DNA from: a virus
Direction: 5' to 3' (one strand)
Virus record (IMG/VR): IMGVR_UViG_3300044470_000351
Location: 1-31,798 of that record
Length of the DNA stretch: 31,798 nt
Each line of letters opens with the position of its first letter. The stretch's first letter is position 1. Below, in pieces: positions 1-5,902 of the stretch. Under the pieces are notes generated by a model. The model was not told the DNA's origin. It saw only the letters and a program-made list of their open reading frames with translations, and did not search any database. Position numbers and translations under genes: made by a program.

Positions 1-338
1 TAAAAATTAGTGAAGCACAAACAGGAAAGAAGCATACTGAAGAATCAAAAAGAAAAATGAGTGAAGCAAAAACAGGTAAAAACAATCCTATGTGGGGAAA
101 GAAGCTTTCGGAAGAAACAAAAATAAAAATTAGTGAAGCACAAACAGGACATATGGTTTCGGAAGAAACAAAAATAAAAATGAGTGAAAATCATGCTAAT
201 CAGATAGGTAAAAACAGTCCTATGTGGGGAAAACACCATACTGAAGAAACAAAGAAAAAAATGAGTGAAGCACAAACAGGTAAAAATCATCCTATGTGGG
301 GAAAACACCATATTGAAGAAACAAAGAAAAATGAGTGA
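1..338 (+). CDS. Homing endonuclease C-terminal region, upstream fragment (partial at left edge, frameshifted)
   Basis: The reading frame is open from the left edge (first full codon at 3), so the N-terminus lies outside the window. What is visible is a run of NUMOD3-type DNA-binding repeats of the form GKNxPMWGKxxxEETKxKxSEA, about four copies, rich in Lys, Glu and Ser. These repeats are typical of the DNA-recognition arm of GIY-YIG and HNH homing endonucleases, so a GIY-YIG nuclease domain upstream is likely but not seen. The frame ends at a TGA shortly after an A-run (327-331) that has five A where the sister repeat at 255-261 has seven. The same repeat protein then continues in the +1 frame (next entry). 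The gene is therefore a decayed homing endonuclease, a sequencing error, or a frameshifted product. Confidence 0.8.
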   Translation, partial: KISEAQTGKKHTEESKRKMSEAKTGKNNPMWGKKLSEETKIKISEAQTGHMVSEETKIKMSENHANQIGKNSPMWGKHHTEETKKKMSEAQTGKNHPMWGKHHIEETKKNE

Positions 339-380
339 AGCAAAAATGGGAAGGAAGCTTTCAGAAGAAACAAAGAAAAA
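3..380 (+). repeat. Tandem degenerate coding repeats (NUMOD3 units)
   Basis: Units of about 60 bp recur, sharing the cores agtgaagcacaaacagg, cctatgtgggga and gaagaaacaaag. They encode the NUMOD3 arm of the adjacent homing endonuclease. Copies differ by substitutions and by the length of A-runs, which makes slippage the likely cause of the frame break at 327-331. Confidence 0.75.
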
Positions 381-915
381 AATTAGTGAATCACAAAAAT
401 TAGTAAAGCATAATAAGGCTTCAGAAGAAACTAAAAGAAAAATAGGACTGAAAGCTGAACAAAATTTTAAGGGGGAAGGAAATCCTTTTTATGGTAAACA
501 TCATACTAAAGAGTCTAATGAAAAAAATAGGGAAGCTCACTTAGGTAGATATGATGGAAAGAATAATCCCATGTATGGTAAAAATGCTAGAGACTATATG
601 ACTAAAGAAGCAAAAAGGAAACATGATAAAAAAATATCAGAAGCCAATAAGGGAAATAGTCCTTTTAAGAAAAAGTCCAAAGAAGAGATGGTAATTATAA
701 AAGAAAGAATGAGCAAAGCAAAGGATGGGTTTTATTTTGGAAATAATAATCCTCATGCTAAAAAAGTAATATGTGTAGAGACTAATGAAATTTTTTCTAC
801 AATAAAAGAAGCTGCTGATAATAAAAAAATGGATTATAGGGGAATCTCGCAATGTTGTAATCATCCTAAAATTTATAAATCTGCTAAAGGACTTCATTGG
901 AAATTTCTTGACTAA
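331..915 (+). CDS. Homing endonuclease C-terminal region, downstream fragment (NUMOD3 repeats plus NUMOD1)
   Basis: This is the continuation, in the +1 frame, of the repeat protein in the previous entry. It carries further degenerate NUMOD3 units ([37 protein letters not shown]). It ends in a NUMOD1/IENR1-like helix-turn-helix segment of about 50 residues ([19 protein letters not shown], then [17 protein letters not shown] and HWKF), the usual C-terminal DNA-binding cap of phage-borne homing endonucleases. The ATG at 331 lies inside the A-run that breaks the frame and has no Shine-Dalgarno site, so independent translation is doubtful. The frame itself is open further upstream (an ATG at 265), but there it reads the repeats out of frame. 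It is best read as the second half of one broken gene. It ends 15 bp before the next gene. Confidence 0.75.
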   Translation: MSEAKMGRKLSEETKKKISESQKLVKHNKASEETKRKIGLKAEQNFKGEGNPFYGKHHTKESNEKNREAHLGRYDGKNNPMYGKNARDYMTKEAKRKHDKKISEANKGNSPFKKKSKEEMVIIKERMSKAKDGFYFGNNNPHAKKVICVETNEIFSTIKEAADNKKMDYRGISQCCNHPKIYKSAKGLHWKFLD

Positions 916-930
916 ATAAGAGAGGCTATT

Positions 931-1215
931 ATGTTAAATTTTAATCAATTTGATTACATTGAGGAAGATATTGATACTCCTGCTCCTCCAGATATGGGAG
1001 AAGGGTCTTTAGGAACGGGACTAGAGGCTACAGGAGCAGGAGACTCTAGTTCTGGTGGTGCTGGTGGTAGTGCTGGTGGTGGTGCGGAGATGCCCTCTTC
1101 TACTCCTCCTGTACAAAATGAAAGTAAAAGAAGGGTAGAGTCTAATAATGAAGACCTCTCTGAGGAAGAAGAGCAGGATCAACTTAGGCAACAAAGAATC
1201 CTGAGTATTCTATAG
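931..1215 (+). CDS. Gly/Ser-rich acidic protein, function unknown
   Basis: This 94-residue protein is not recognised. It has a short N-terminal segment (MLNFNQFDYIEED), then a low-complexity Pro/Gly/Ser linker including GGAGGSAGGGAE. A charged C-terminal helix follows (about residues 66-94, with EDLSEEEEQDQLRQQR), which could pair as a coiled coil. The start is supported by AGAGG six bases upstream of the ATG. It sits directly after the homing endonuclease and one base before the next gene, so the two small genes are probably translated together. The flexible linker plus helix recalls phage scaffolding or assembly-adaptor proteins, but nothing specific supports that. Confidence 0.65.
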   Translation: MLNFNQFDYIEEDIDTPAPPDMGEGSLGTGLEATGAGDSSSGGAGGSAGGGAEMPSSTPPVQNESKRRVESNNEDLSEEEEQDQLRQQRILSIL

Positions 1216-1216
1216 T

Positions 1217-1609
1217 ATGTATAGCGGAATATATTATGCTCATTTTTTAGTTCTCTTAAAGTGTAAAAATAAAGCAGAAGTATATAAAATACCCTATAAA
1301 TTTAAATATGCTAAAAGCATACTAAAGCCCGAACATTTAGCATGGTTCTATTCACAACTACAAAAAGAAGATAAAGAAAATGAAGAAATTAAAAAAAATA
1401 CAGGGAGCGTTGACCCCCTGTATGAACAGCAGCAGCATGAACTAATGCCTTATTTTAGGCAATACAATGTTAAAAATGTAAAAGAACTACTGATGGCTAT
1501 GTACGAGAAGCTTTCCTCTTATACACCGTCACCCAGCCCTGGAGCTCTCCAAAGCACGACAAACCATAGCCAAACTGACCTGGGTACTTTTGGTCAATCT
1601 GAGCTATAA
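1217..1609 (+). CDS. Hypothetical protein with doubtful C-terminus
   Basis: This 130-residue frame is not recognised. Its ATG lies one base past the TAG of the previous gene and lacks its own Shine-Dalgarno site, which suggests reinitiation. Residues 1 to about 95 look like a genuine basic, aromatic-rich protein (KYAKSILKPEHLAWFYSQL, then PYFRQYNVKNVKELLMAM). The last 35 residues are Ser/Thr/Pro/Gln-rich and are encoded by DNA that also encodes the convergent gene at 1497-1895 on the other strand. This 113-bp tail-to-tail overlap, with an abrupt change in character near 1497, suggests a recombination joint that replaced the original 3' end. Confidence 0.5.
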   Translation: MYSGIYYAHFLVLLKCKNKAEVYKIPYKFKYAKSILKPEHLAWFYSQLQKEDKENEEIKKNTGSVDPLYEQQQHELMPYFRQYNVKNVKELLMAMYEKLSSYTPSPSPGALQSTTNHSQTDLGTFGQSEL

Positions 1610-1895
1610 GCCTAAAAAGTTGTCTATGGGTCAGAGCGGGCTCATTTTCTGCTCCCATGCCCGAGATATCCACAAAAAACCTAACAGGGTTCTCGGAGTC
1701 TGCCTGGGCCTTGATATCTAAAATATCAATTTCCTCAAGAGTAGCAGGAGCCCACTGAGCAAAGGTTTTCTCTCCTGTAAAAGGAATTACAGGAATAGTA
1801 TTCCCTTCAACTTGCTCCTTTGAAATAAGCACAGGCTGTCGAGCCCTCGCCTCTGCTTTTTTGTTTTTTCTTGCCATAGTAACTAAATCCATCAT
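1497..1895 (-). CDS. Hypothetical protein, last gene of a minus-strand operon
   Basis: This 132-residue protein is not recognised. The start chosen is the ATG at 1895 (MMDLVTMARKNKK), which has AGGAG seven bases upstream. The frame is open further upstream, but that part overlaps the preceding gene and has no ribosome site. The N-terminus is very basic (MARKNKKAEARARQ) and the rest is mixed alpha/beta with the segment FFVDISGMGAENEPALTHRQLF. It lies 10 bp after the membrane-protein gene at 1906-2130 in the same operon. Its 3' end overlaps a convergent + strand gene and no hairpin terminator is visible there. Confidence 0.65.
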   Translation of the reverse strand: MMDLVTMARKNKKAEARARQPVLISKEQVEGNTIPVIPFTGEKTFAQWAPATLEEIDILDIKAQADSENPVRFFVDISGMGAENEPALTHRQLFRLIAQIDQKYPGQFGYGLSCFGELQGWVTVYKRKASRT

Positions 1896-1905
1896 ACAGT
1901 GTCTC

Positions 1906-2130
1906 CTAGTTCTCGTATGCTTTTTGGGTAAGATAGGTAATGAAAACATTACTAATCTCCCCTAAAACTACATAAGCAAAGAATGCTATTCCTATCATCC
2001 ATATTGAATTTAGAATGATTCCTACTATAGCTAGAATAATTAGAGCTAAAGATAACCCTGCAATAAGAAAGAAATACACACGATTTCTTCCTAATAGATA
2101 TACCATTGGATTTACCATTTTCAATTTCAT
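1906..2130 (-). CDS. Small two-helix membrane protein
   Basis: This 74-residue protein has two clear hydrophobic spans, about residues 18-40 (VYFFLIAGLSLALIILAIVG and on) and 43-62 (IWMIGIAFFAYVVLGEI). The N-terminus is short and basic, and the tail is short and polar. GGGAGGAG lies just upstream of the ATG. That ATG overlaps the stop of the preceding small gene as ATGA, so translation is coupled. Function is unknown. Paired tiny membrane proteins in early phage blocks are often superinfection-exclusion, lysis-control or host-takeover factors, but nothing here chooses among these. Confidence 0.75.
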   Translation of the reverse strand: MKLKMVNPMVYLLGRNRVYFFLIAGLSLALIILAIVGIILNSIWMIGIAFFAYVVLGEISNVFITYLTQKAYEN

Positions 2131-2297
2131 TTCTCCTCCCTTGAATCAAAAATTACATCAGCTACCCATGACCACATTATAGCCCCAAGTAGTATCCCTA
2201 TCCACCACATAGGATTACGCATAATAGGACCAGGGAGAATAATAGAAAGAAGTATTCCATCAAAGCAACCAGTAATACTCATGAATACATATCTCAT
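2127..2297 (-). CDS. 56-residue hydrophobic membrane protein
   Basis: This short gene runs from the ATG at 2297 to a TGA at 2127-2129. The protein starts MRYVFMSITGCFDGILLS and ends VIFDSREEK. Two hydrophobic stretches (about residues 10-25 and 31-48, the latter containing PMWWIGILLGAIM) suggest a small double-spanning membrane protein. A GGGGAAAG Shine-Dalgarno site precedes the ATG. Its TGA overlaps the next gene's ATG by four bases, the tight coupling seen throughout this operon. It fills exactly the space between genes at 2308 and 2130, which supports it as real. Function unknown. Confidence 0.7.
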   Translation of the reverse strand: MRYVFMSITGCFDGILLSIILPGPIMRNPMWWIGILLGAIMWSWVADVIFDSREEK

Positions 2298-2307
2298 TTC
2301 TTTCCCC

Positions 2308-2709
2308 TTAGATTAGTGGTAGATAAATGCTCTCGTCTTTGATGAACTGGGCTATTTTTTTACAAGCCTTCAACGAGGCTTCATTGCGAAGATCAGAATA
2401 CATGGACTCATCCAGATTACCATATTTTTTGATGAGGCTAAAGATAGCATCAAAAAAGGACTGTTGAAGGGTCCGATGGTCTTGAACTACACAAGCAAGG
2501 AGAGCCTCTACAATATTGTCATGATTACTCATGACATTGAGAGTACGAGAGATAGTATCAAATGCCCGAGCTAGGTTTTCTAGTTCGTTAGCAGCCTTAT
2601 CATATCTTTCATTATACCGTACTATGTCTTCAGGAGAATCTTTATTTACTTTCTCCCAGGAAATACCGGCATATTTTTGAATCTCTTCCATTCTAAAGGT
2701 TTTCACCAT
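2308..2709 (-). CDS. Hypothetical helical protein
   Basis: This 133-residue protein is not recognised. It is predicted mostly helical and charged, with a central amphipathic stretch (YDKAANELENLARAFDTISR). The start at 2709 (MVKTFRMEEIQ) follows GAGGAGG with seven bases of spacing. It overlaps the end of the preceding gene by seven bases, so the two are translationally coupled. It belongs to the operon driven by the promoter at 3205-3233. Confidence 0.7.
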   Translation of the reverse strand: MVKTFRMEEIQKYAGISWEKVNKDSPEDIVRYNERYDKAANELENLARAFDTISRTLNVMSNHDNIVEALLACVVQDHRTLQQSFFDAIFSLIKKYGNLDESMYSDLRNEASLKACKKIAQFIKDESIYLPLI

Positions 2710-2852
2710 AGTCCATCCTCCTCGGTGTTGAATCCTTCAAGCATACCCATGCTATCTGCGCTGTAGTAGATTATTTTACCTTTGATGGCATCTACATTGA
2801 CTCTATGCCCAGGACAGCCATGCTCTCCCCCCATAGCAATATAGTGGGTCAT
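2703..2852 (-). CDS. 49-residue hypothetical protein
   Basis: The start chosen is the ATG at 2852 (MTHYIAMGGEHGCPGHRV). An AAGGAGG site lies immediately upstream, and the ATG overlaps the TGA of the preceding gene as ATGA. The frame is open for 22 more codons upstream (MAFDLGRVQ), but that part would lie inside the neighbour and lacks a ribosome site. The protein has Cys14 and His16 close together (HGCPGHR) and an acidic C-terminus (NTEEDGLW). Function unknown. Confidence 0.6.
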   Translation of the reverse strand: MTHYIAMGGEHGCPGHRVNVDAIKGKIIYYSADSMGMLEGFNTEEDGLW

Positions 2853-3175
2853 ACCACCTCCTTCTTTTCGGTGAGCTGTGCAATTCTCTGATTGCACTCG
2901 TCCCAGGTCAAAGGCCACTCGGCCTCAATCTGATTGATATGATCCCAGGCTCCTTCATCATTATCATCGAAGTATACCCTAATACTCAGATACTCCCCGA
3001 ATTCATGAGGATTGGTGGCAATTTTGAATTCCATGTTAGGCCACAATTTGCGGCAAACACCTATCATTCGTTTGGCCTCTGCTCGCATGGTGACCATATA
3101 ATCTCCACCTTGGATAACCTGAGCGCATGGCTCCTGGATAGGAGTAGTGTCAAAATCGTAATAGTCCTTAGCCAT
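2849..3175 (-). CDS. Hypothetical protein, LPD29-like (weak)
   Basis: This 108-residue protein is the first gene after the promoter at 3205-3233, with GGAGG six bases before the ATG. The middle (about residues 30-80) reads RAEAKRMIGVCRKLWPNMEF followed by a strand such as YLSIRVYFDDNDEGAW. That order, a helix ending in a Trp/Phe-Pro turn and then a strand containing S-I-R-V, resembles the LPD29 domain of large polyvalent phage and plasmid proteins. This is a pattern impression only and no catalytic residues are evident. It is coupled to the following 49-residue gene by an ATGA overlap. Confidence 0.65.
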   Translation of the reverse strand: MAKDYYDFDTTPIQEPCAQVIQGGDYMVTMRAEAKRMIGVCRKLWPNMEFKIATNPHEFGEYLSIRVYFDDNDEGAWDHINQIEAEWPLTWDECNQRIAQLTEKKEVV

Positions 3176-3204
3176 GTATGGCCTCCCTCAATCAAGATAT
3201 AGAT

Positions 3205-3233
3205 ATTATACTTGTATCCTTCTACTTTGTCAA
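3205..3233 (-). promoter_or_regulatory. Sigma-70 promoter for the 3175-1497 operon
   Basis: On the minus strand, TTGACA (3228-3233) and TATAAT (3205-3210) are separated by exactly 17 bp, a perfect consensus. The -35 box overlaps the last codons of the gene at 3222-3407. The 25-30 base leader ends in GGAGGCCATAC-ATG and is almost identical to the leader behind the promoter at 4532-4560. Confidence 0.9.
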
Positions 3234-3407
3234 TACTTTTTCGAATAAAAGATCAGTTTTTCCTGTAGGTTTTATTTTGTAGCACAAAATTCTTTTTCCT
3301 TTGGTATTTACACTATACACATAGATATCTCCCTTCTGTGCTGGTTCAATCTCAATTTTGTGGAGCTTTGCCATTTTAGTTGCCATGTGTTTCTGTAAAA
3401 TAGTCAT
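3222..3407 (-). CDS. 61-residue hypothetical basic protein
   Basis: The start at 3407 (MTILQKHMATKMAKLHKIE) follows AAGGAGG with four bases of spacing. The protein is Lys-rich, with a beta-rich C-terminal half (GDIYVYSVNTKGKRILCYKI). Not recognised. It is the last gene of the operon starting at 4502. Its final codons contain the -35 box of the next promoter, so transcripts probably run through into the 3175 operon, as no hairpin terminator lies between. Confidence 0.65.
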   Translation of the reverse strand: MTILQKHMATKMAKLHKIEIEPAQKGDIYVYSVNTKGKRILCYKIKPTGKTDLLFEKVLTK

Positions 3408-3416
3408 ACTGCCTCC

Positions 3417-3611
3417 TTATAGCATTCTTGTATAGGGCTCAAATTCAAGCCCATCAAATCTCCAATACACCCCGGATAGAGGGCTTTGAAGATAATCTCC
3501 TGGCCTAAGCCTTTCCCCTAATCGCTTCTGGGCTTCAGGCAGAGACCCAGCTTCGATCTTCCTACGAAAGACAAACAGTTTACGCTTATGGACAAAGTAT
3601 TTGTATATCAT
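3417..3611 (-). CDS. 64-residue hypothetical protein
   Basis: The start at 3611 (MIYKYFVHKRKLF) overlaps the stop of the preceding membrane-protein gene (ATGA) and has AGAGGG upstream. The protein has a basic N-terminus, then SLPEAQKRLGERLRPGDYLQ and the aromatic tail GVYWRFDGLEFEPYTRML. Its sequence is compatible with a small alpha/beta fold. Not recognised. Confidence 0.65.
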   Translation of the reverse strand: MIYKYFVHKRKLFVFRRKIEAGSLPEAQKRLGERLRPGDYLQSPLSGVYWRFDGLEFEPYTRML

Positions 3612-3784
3612 TTTATATACCCTCTAAGAATACAAGCTGCTATAAAAATACCAAGGATATTAAGAGCAACTATAATTTCTCGAAAAGGAGTGTCTTTTTC
3701 TCTTAGTTCCCGTATGTGGGCTATAACTCCAAGAGTATTACCAAAAAAGCAAAGCATCCAAAAAATAAACATAAAGATTTTCAT
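3608..3784 (-). CDS. 58-residue membrane protein
   Basis: This short gene runs from the ATG at 3784 to a TGA at 3608-3610. The protein begins MKIFMFIFWMLCFFGNTLGV, a strongly hydrophobic first span. A charged loop (HIRELREKDTPFRE) and a second span (IIVALNILGIFIAACIL) follow, ending RGYIK. AGGAG lies six bases before the ATG. The gene exactly fills the gap between the DUF2786-like gene and the 64-residue gene, and its stop overlaps the next start. It has the same architecture as the small membrane proteins at 1906-2297, so this block encodes at least three. Confidence 0.7.
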   Translation of the reverse strand: MKIFMFIFWMLCFFGNTLGVIAHIRELREKDTPFREIIVALNILGIFIAACILRGYIK

Positions 3785-3785
3785 A

Positions 3786-4502
3786 TTACGCTCCTATCGC
3801 TTGAAGATTTCCCTTCTTCTGGTCTATCTGTCCATTCAACGAGACAGCCATAGCATCCTGTCCACCAAGGATTCCACCAAGGAAGCCCTTGACATCAGTA
3901 TTGATTTTTCCTTTGCTTACAGTCATACCTTCCTTCTCATTCATATATTTATCCACTTCTGCTGTAGCAACTACAACAAGTGCCCTGCATTCAGCATTCT
4001 CTTTGATTTTTGCCTCTTCAATCATGTTACGAATCCTTACAGCAAGAGTAAGGCAAAAAGCTTTTTTATAGGAAGCTACCTCAATCCTGCCCATGCCCTT
4101 CACTCGTTTGGCCCCTCGTTCCAGTACGTCAAAAACGTAGTCAACCATGACCCGAGTAGAGGCTATGTTTTGCTGCTGTCCCACAAGAACTCTCTGGAAA
4201 CTGGAGTGCCTACGGTGATTCTGCCAGAACTGCTGGTGTGCTGTATACATCGTACACAGATTATACAGTGCTACAGAGTAGATAAGGGAAGTCTCATAGT
4301 CATGTTCCCCACCTCCCTGATCGTACACATCCTCCACAATAGAGGATTTAATCTCAAGCTCCCCCATGTCCAAGTTGTACTGAAGCAGCAAAGCACGAGC
4401 TCTCTCCATAGCGGAAGCAGCTTCATTGGCATTATTGCTCTCGGAAAGAGCAAGCAATTTTCGGATTTTATCTTTGACTTTATCAGTAACTATGTCAGCC
4501 AT
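3786..4502 (-). CDS. DUF2786-like protein
   Basis: This 238-residue protein has at residues 10-50 the DUF2786 signature (KIRKLLALSESNNANEAASA, then MERARALLLQYNLDMGEL). The family is found in phages and mobile elements and its function is not established. The central part (YETSLIYSVALYNLC, GQQQNIASTRVMVDYVFDVL, SYKKAFCLTLAVRI) matches the usual helical second domain of such proteins. The C-terminus is Gly-rich (GFLGGILGGQDAMAV). It is the first gene of its operon: the promoter at 4532-4560 and a GGAGG site six bases upstream support the start at 4502. Confidence 0.75.
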   Translation of the reverse strand: MADIVTDKVKDKIRKLLALSESNNANEAASAMERARALLLQYNLDMGELEIKSSIVEDVYDQGGGEHDYETSLIYSVALYNLCTMYTAHQQFWQNHRRHSSFQRVLVGQQQNIASTRVMVDYVFDVLERGAKRVKGMGRIEVASYKKAFCLTLAVRIRNMIEEAKIKENAECRALVVVATAEVDKYMNEKEGMTVSKGKINTDVKGFLGGILGGQDAMAVSLNGQIDQKKGNLQAIGA

Positions 4503-4531
4503 ATATGGCCTCCTTCACTCAAGATAAAGAT

Positions 4532-4560
4532 AGTATACATACTATCTCGGATACTGTCAA
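4532..4560 (-). promoter_or_regulatory. Sigma-70 promoter for the 4502-3222 operon
   Basis: On the minus strand, TTGACA (4555-4560) and TATACT (4532-4537) have a 17-bp spacer. The leader (ATCTTTATCTTGAGTGA and on to GGAGGCCATAT-ATG) is a near copy of the leader at 3176-3204. This points to a duplicated promoter-leader cassette. Confidence 0.9.
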
Positions 4561-4574
4561 GGAAAATCGTATAA

Positions 4575-4598
4575 AAAAGGAGGGTTTTCCCTCCTTTT
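4575..4598 (-). terminator. Intrinsic terminator after the J-domain-like gene
   Basis: A perfect 10-bp stem (AAAAGGAGGG with CCCTCCTTTT) and a four-base loop are followed on the minus strand by a T-run. It lies three bases past the stop of the gene at 4601-5068 and 14 bases ahead of the next promoter's -35 box. Confidence 0.9.
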
Positions 4599-4600
4599 AT

Positions 4601-5068
4601 TTACGCTATTTGTTCCAACTCCTTCCTCTGCCTCATAATCTGACAGCCCCAGTTCTGCCTATTTTCCTCAGTAGTAAACCGGCTCCTAAAAGGCTTGCGA
4701 ACTCCACCATTGTAAATCCAGGCTTTGTGCTTACCAGAGAAGAAGAATCCCATAGCCTTAAGCTGATCCTTGACTTCGAAGGATTCGAAGGCGTAGACCC
4801 AAAAACCGATCAACTCGATGCGGCAATTGAGTTTCATGGCCTCCCTGAGCACCTCGGCGAAGACCTCGGCCTTGAAATTCTGGGTTTTGTCATCTCCCGC
4901 CTGGGAGAAGGCACCAGCCATTTTGCGATTGCAGAACGTATCGAACTGATTAATAATGTCAGCAGTGATCGTAGCATTCCCACCAAGGTCGGGATGATTT
5001 TCTTTGATCAACTTACGGAAAAGACTCTTTCCTTCGTCCAAGCTCAGATCGTCGCTGAAATACTGCAT
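4601..5068 (-). CDS. J-domain-like (DnaJ-type) protein
   Basis: This 155-residue protein carries near its N-terminus the motif LFRKLIKENHPDLGGN. The HPD tripeptide at residues 25-27 is the part of J domains that stimulates the ATPase of DnaK/Hsp70. The domain is abbreviated, with helix I mostly missing. The C-terminal half (ELIGFWVYAFESFEVKDQL, GFFFSGKHKAWIYNG) resembles a domain that often accompanies short J-domains in phage and integrative-element proteins, with the pattern W-x-W followed by a G-F-x-(W/F)-S-x-K-x-x-W segment. The ATG at 5068 was chosen because AAGGAG lies five bases upstream; a GTG six bases earlier is possible. It has its own promoter (5097-5125) and terminator, so it is a single-gene unit. 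It likely recruits the host Hsp70. Confidence 0.7.
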   Translation of the reverse strand: MQYFSDDLSLDEGKSLFRKLIKENHPDLGGNATITADIINQFDTFCNRKMAGAFSQAGDDKTQNFKAEVFAEVLREAMKLNCRIELIGFWVYAFESFEVKDQLKAMGFFFSGKHKAWIYNGGVRKPFRSRFTTEENRQNWGCQIMRQRKELEQIA

Positions 5069-5096
5069 ATTCACTCCTTATCTCTAAGCTAAGGTA

Positions 5097-5125
5097 ATAA
5101 TACAGTATATTTTAGATAGTGTCAA
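5097..5125 (-). promoter_or_regulatory. Sigma-70 promoter for the J-domain-like gene
   Basis: On the minus strand, TTGACA (5120-5125), a 17-bp spacer and TATTAT (5097-5102). It drives only the gene at 4601-5068. Confidence 0.85.
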
Positions 5126-5140
5126 GCATAAAAATAAAAA

Positions 5141-5166
5141 AAAGAGAGGATTTTACTCCTCTCTTT
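5141..5166 (-). terminator. Intrinsic terminator after the 5815-5186 operon
   Basis: A 10-bp stem (AAAGAGAGGA with TCCTCTCTTT) and a six-base loop are followed on the minus strand by a run of eight T. It sits 19 bp past the stop of the 62-residue gene. Confidence 0.9.
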
Positions 5167-5185
5167 GCTTTACATCTGTGTAGTA

Positions 5186-5374
5186 TTAAGTTTCCCGTTT
5201 TATATCCTCTTCTAAAATAAGATTAGCCAATTCAATACTAGCTGTATGATACTTCTTAAATTCCTCTGTTCCAGGGACTTGATAGGCTTTTACTCGTCTG
5301 CCTCCATACATTTTATACTTAGAAGTAGCCATAATTTTTTTCATATACGAGAATAACTGTTTTTTAGTTGCCAT
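5186..5374 (-). CDS. 62-residue basic hypothetical protein
   Basis: This small Lys-rich protein starts at the ATG at 5374 (MATKKQLFSYMKKIMATSKY) with AGGA upstream. The start overlaps the last codons of the preceding gene by 11 bases. The middle is basic and aromatic (KMYGGRRVKAYQV), and the C-terminal helix is amphipathic (ASIELANLILEEDIKRE). It could bind nucleic acid, but no known motif is visible. It is the last gene of its operon, before the terminator at 5141-5166. Confidence 0.65.
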   Translation of the reverse strand: MATKKQLFSYMKKIMATSKYKMYGGRRVKAYQVPGTEEFKKYHTASIELANLILEEDIKRET

Positions 5375-5603
5375 AATCTTTTCCTATCCATACAAGCATA
5401 CCATCCTCCACATTATATTGTATGGCTTTTCCTGCCCATACCAAAAGCTCTGTGGACCCAAACATATCATTCAATACCTGTTTGGTTCTTCTAGATTCAC
5501 ATGGGACTACATCAAATTTCTTTCCCTTTCCTTGGATGTAGAGTGTTCCTATAGGGAAAAGAAGACTCTCTTCAAAATTTGCTATAGTCCCTGTTTGTGT
5601 CAC
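5364..5603 (-). CDS. Hypothetical protein, probably GTG start
   Basis: A start at GTG 5603 gives 79 residues (VTQTGTIANFEESLLFPIGT and on). The GTG overlaps the stop of the previous gene as GTGA, and AAGGGG lies about eight bases upstream. The frame is also open to an ATG at 5645 (MVSTAPKRAEG), but that would overlap the upstream gene by 46 bases without a ribosome site. The protein is beta-rich, with segments such as LLVWAGKAIQYNVEDGMLVW. Not recognised. Confidence 0.6.
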   Translation of the reverse strand: MTQTGTIANFEESLLFPIGTLYIQGKGKKFDVVPCESRRTKQVLNDMFGSTELLVWAGKAIQYNVEDGMLVWIGKDYGN

Positions 5604-5815
5604 TCTTCGTACCCCTTCAGCTCTCTTTGGAGCCGTACTGACCATGGATAGGTGGCAGTATGGGTGGCGATGCCTTTCTTGTCCATCACATACTCCTGTA
5701 CCTGGGAAGAATCCTTTGCATGGGTATACAAAATAAGCTCCCCTACAAAATTAGTGTCTACAACCCAAGATCGATCAAACTTTTTCACTGCTAATCTCTG
5801 TGCTGGTGTTAACAT
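5600..5815 (-). CDS. 71-residue hypothetical protein
   Basis: The start at 5815 (MLTPAQRLAVKKFDRSW) follows AAGGAG with a normal spacing. It is the first gene behind the promoter at 5837-5865. The middle is beta-rich (VVDTNFVGELILYTHAKD) and the C-terminal part is basic then acidic (RLQRELKGYEE). Not recognised. It is coupled to the next gene. Confidence 0.65.
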   Translation of the reverse strand: MLTPAQRLAVKKFDRSWVVDTNFVGELILYTHAKDSSQVQEYVMDKKGIATHTATYPWSVRLQRELKGYEE

Positions 5816-5836
5816 ACTGTATCTCCTTTATGTAGA

Positions 5837-5865
5837 AGTATAACAGGCTTTCTATTATTTGTCAA
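5837..5865 (-). promoter_or_regulatory. Sigma-70 promoter for the 5815-5186 operon
   Basis: On the minus strand, TTGACA (5860-5865), a 17-bp spacer and TATACT (5837-5842). The -35 box lies five bases from the Hsp20 terminator, so terminator and promoter are packed back to back. Confidence 0.9.
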
Positions 5866-5869
5866 TAAA

Positions 5870-5897
5870 AAAAGGAGAGATTTTATTCTCTCCTTTT
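5870..5897 (-). terminator. Intrinsic terminator after the Hsp20 gene
   Basis: An 11-bp stem (AAAAGGAGAGA with TCTCTCCTTTT) and a six-base loop are followed on the minus strand by T residues. It starts five bases past the Hsp20 stop codon. Confidence 0.9.
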
Positions 5898-5902
5898 GTT
5901 GC

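Noticed and set aside
45-311. Minus-strand open frame across the repeats, rich in Phe/Cys/His
   Set aside because: It is the antisense of the NUMOD3 repeats; its periodicity only mirrors them, and no ribosome site is present.
3-380. Regular direct repeats that could suggest a CRISPR array
   Set aside because: The repeats are degenerate, in frame, and encode NUMOD3 units; there are no unique spacers of constant length.
1952-2149. Minus-strand 65-codon frame starting MIQGRRNEIEN
   Set aside because: It is in a different frame over the two-span membrane protein, which has the better ribosome site and coupling.
3588-4574. Long + strand open frame of 328 codons
   Set aside because: It is antisense to four well-supported minus genes with ribosome sites, coupling and a promoter; its sequence has no coherent pattern.
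4505-5092. Plus-strand open frame of 195 codons
   Set aside because: It is antisense to the J-domain-like gene and runs through a terminator and a promoter.
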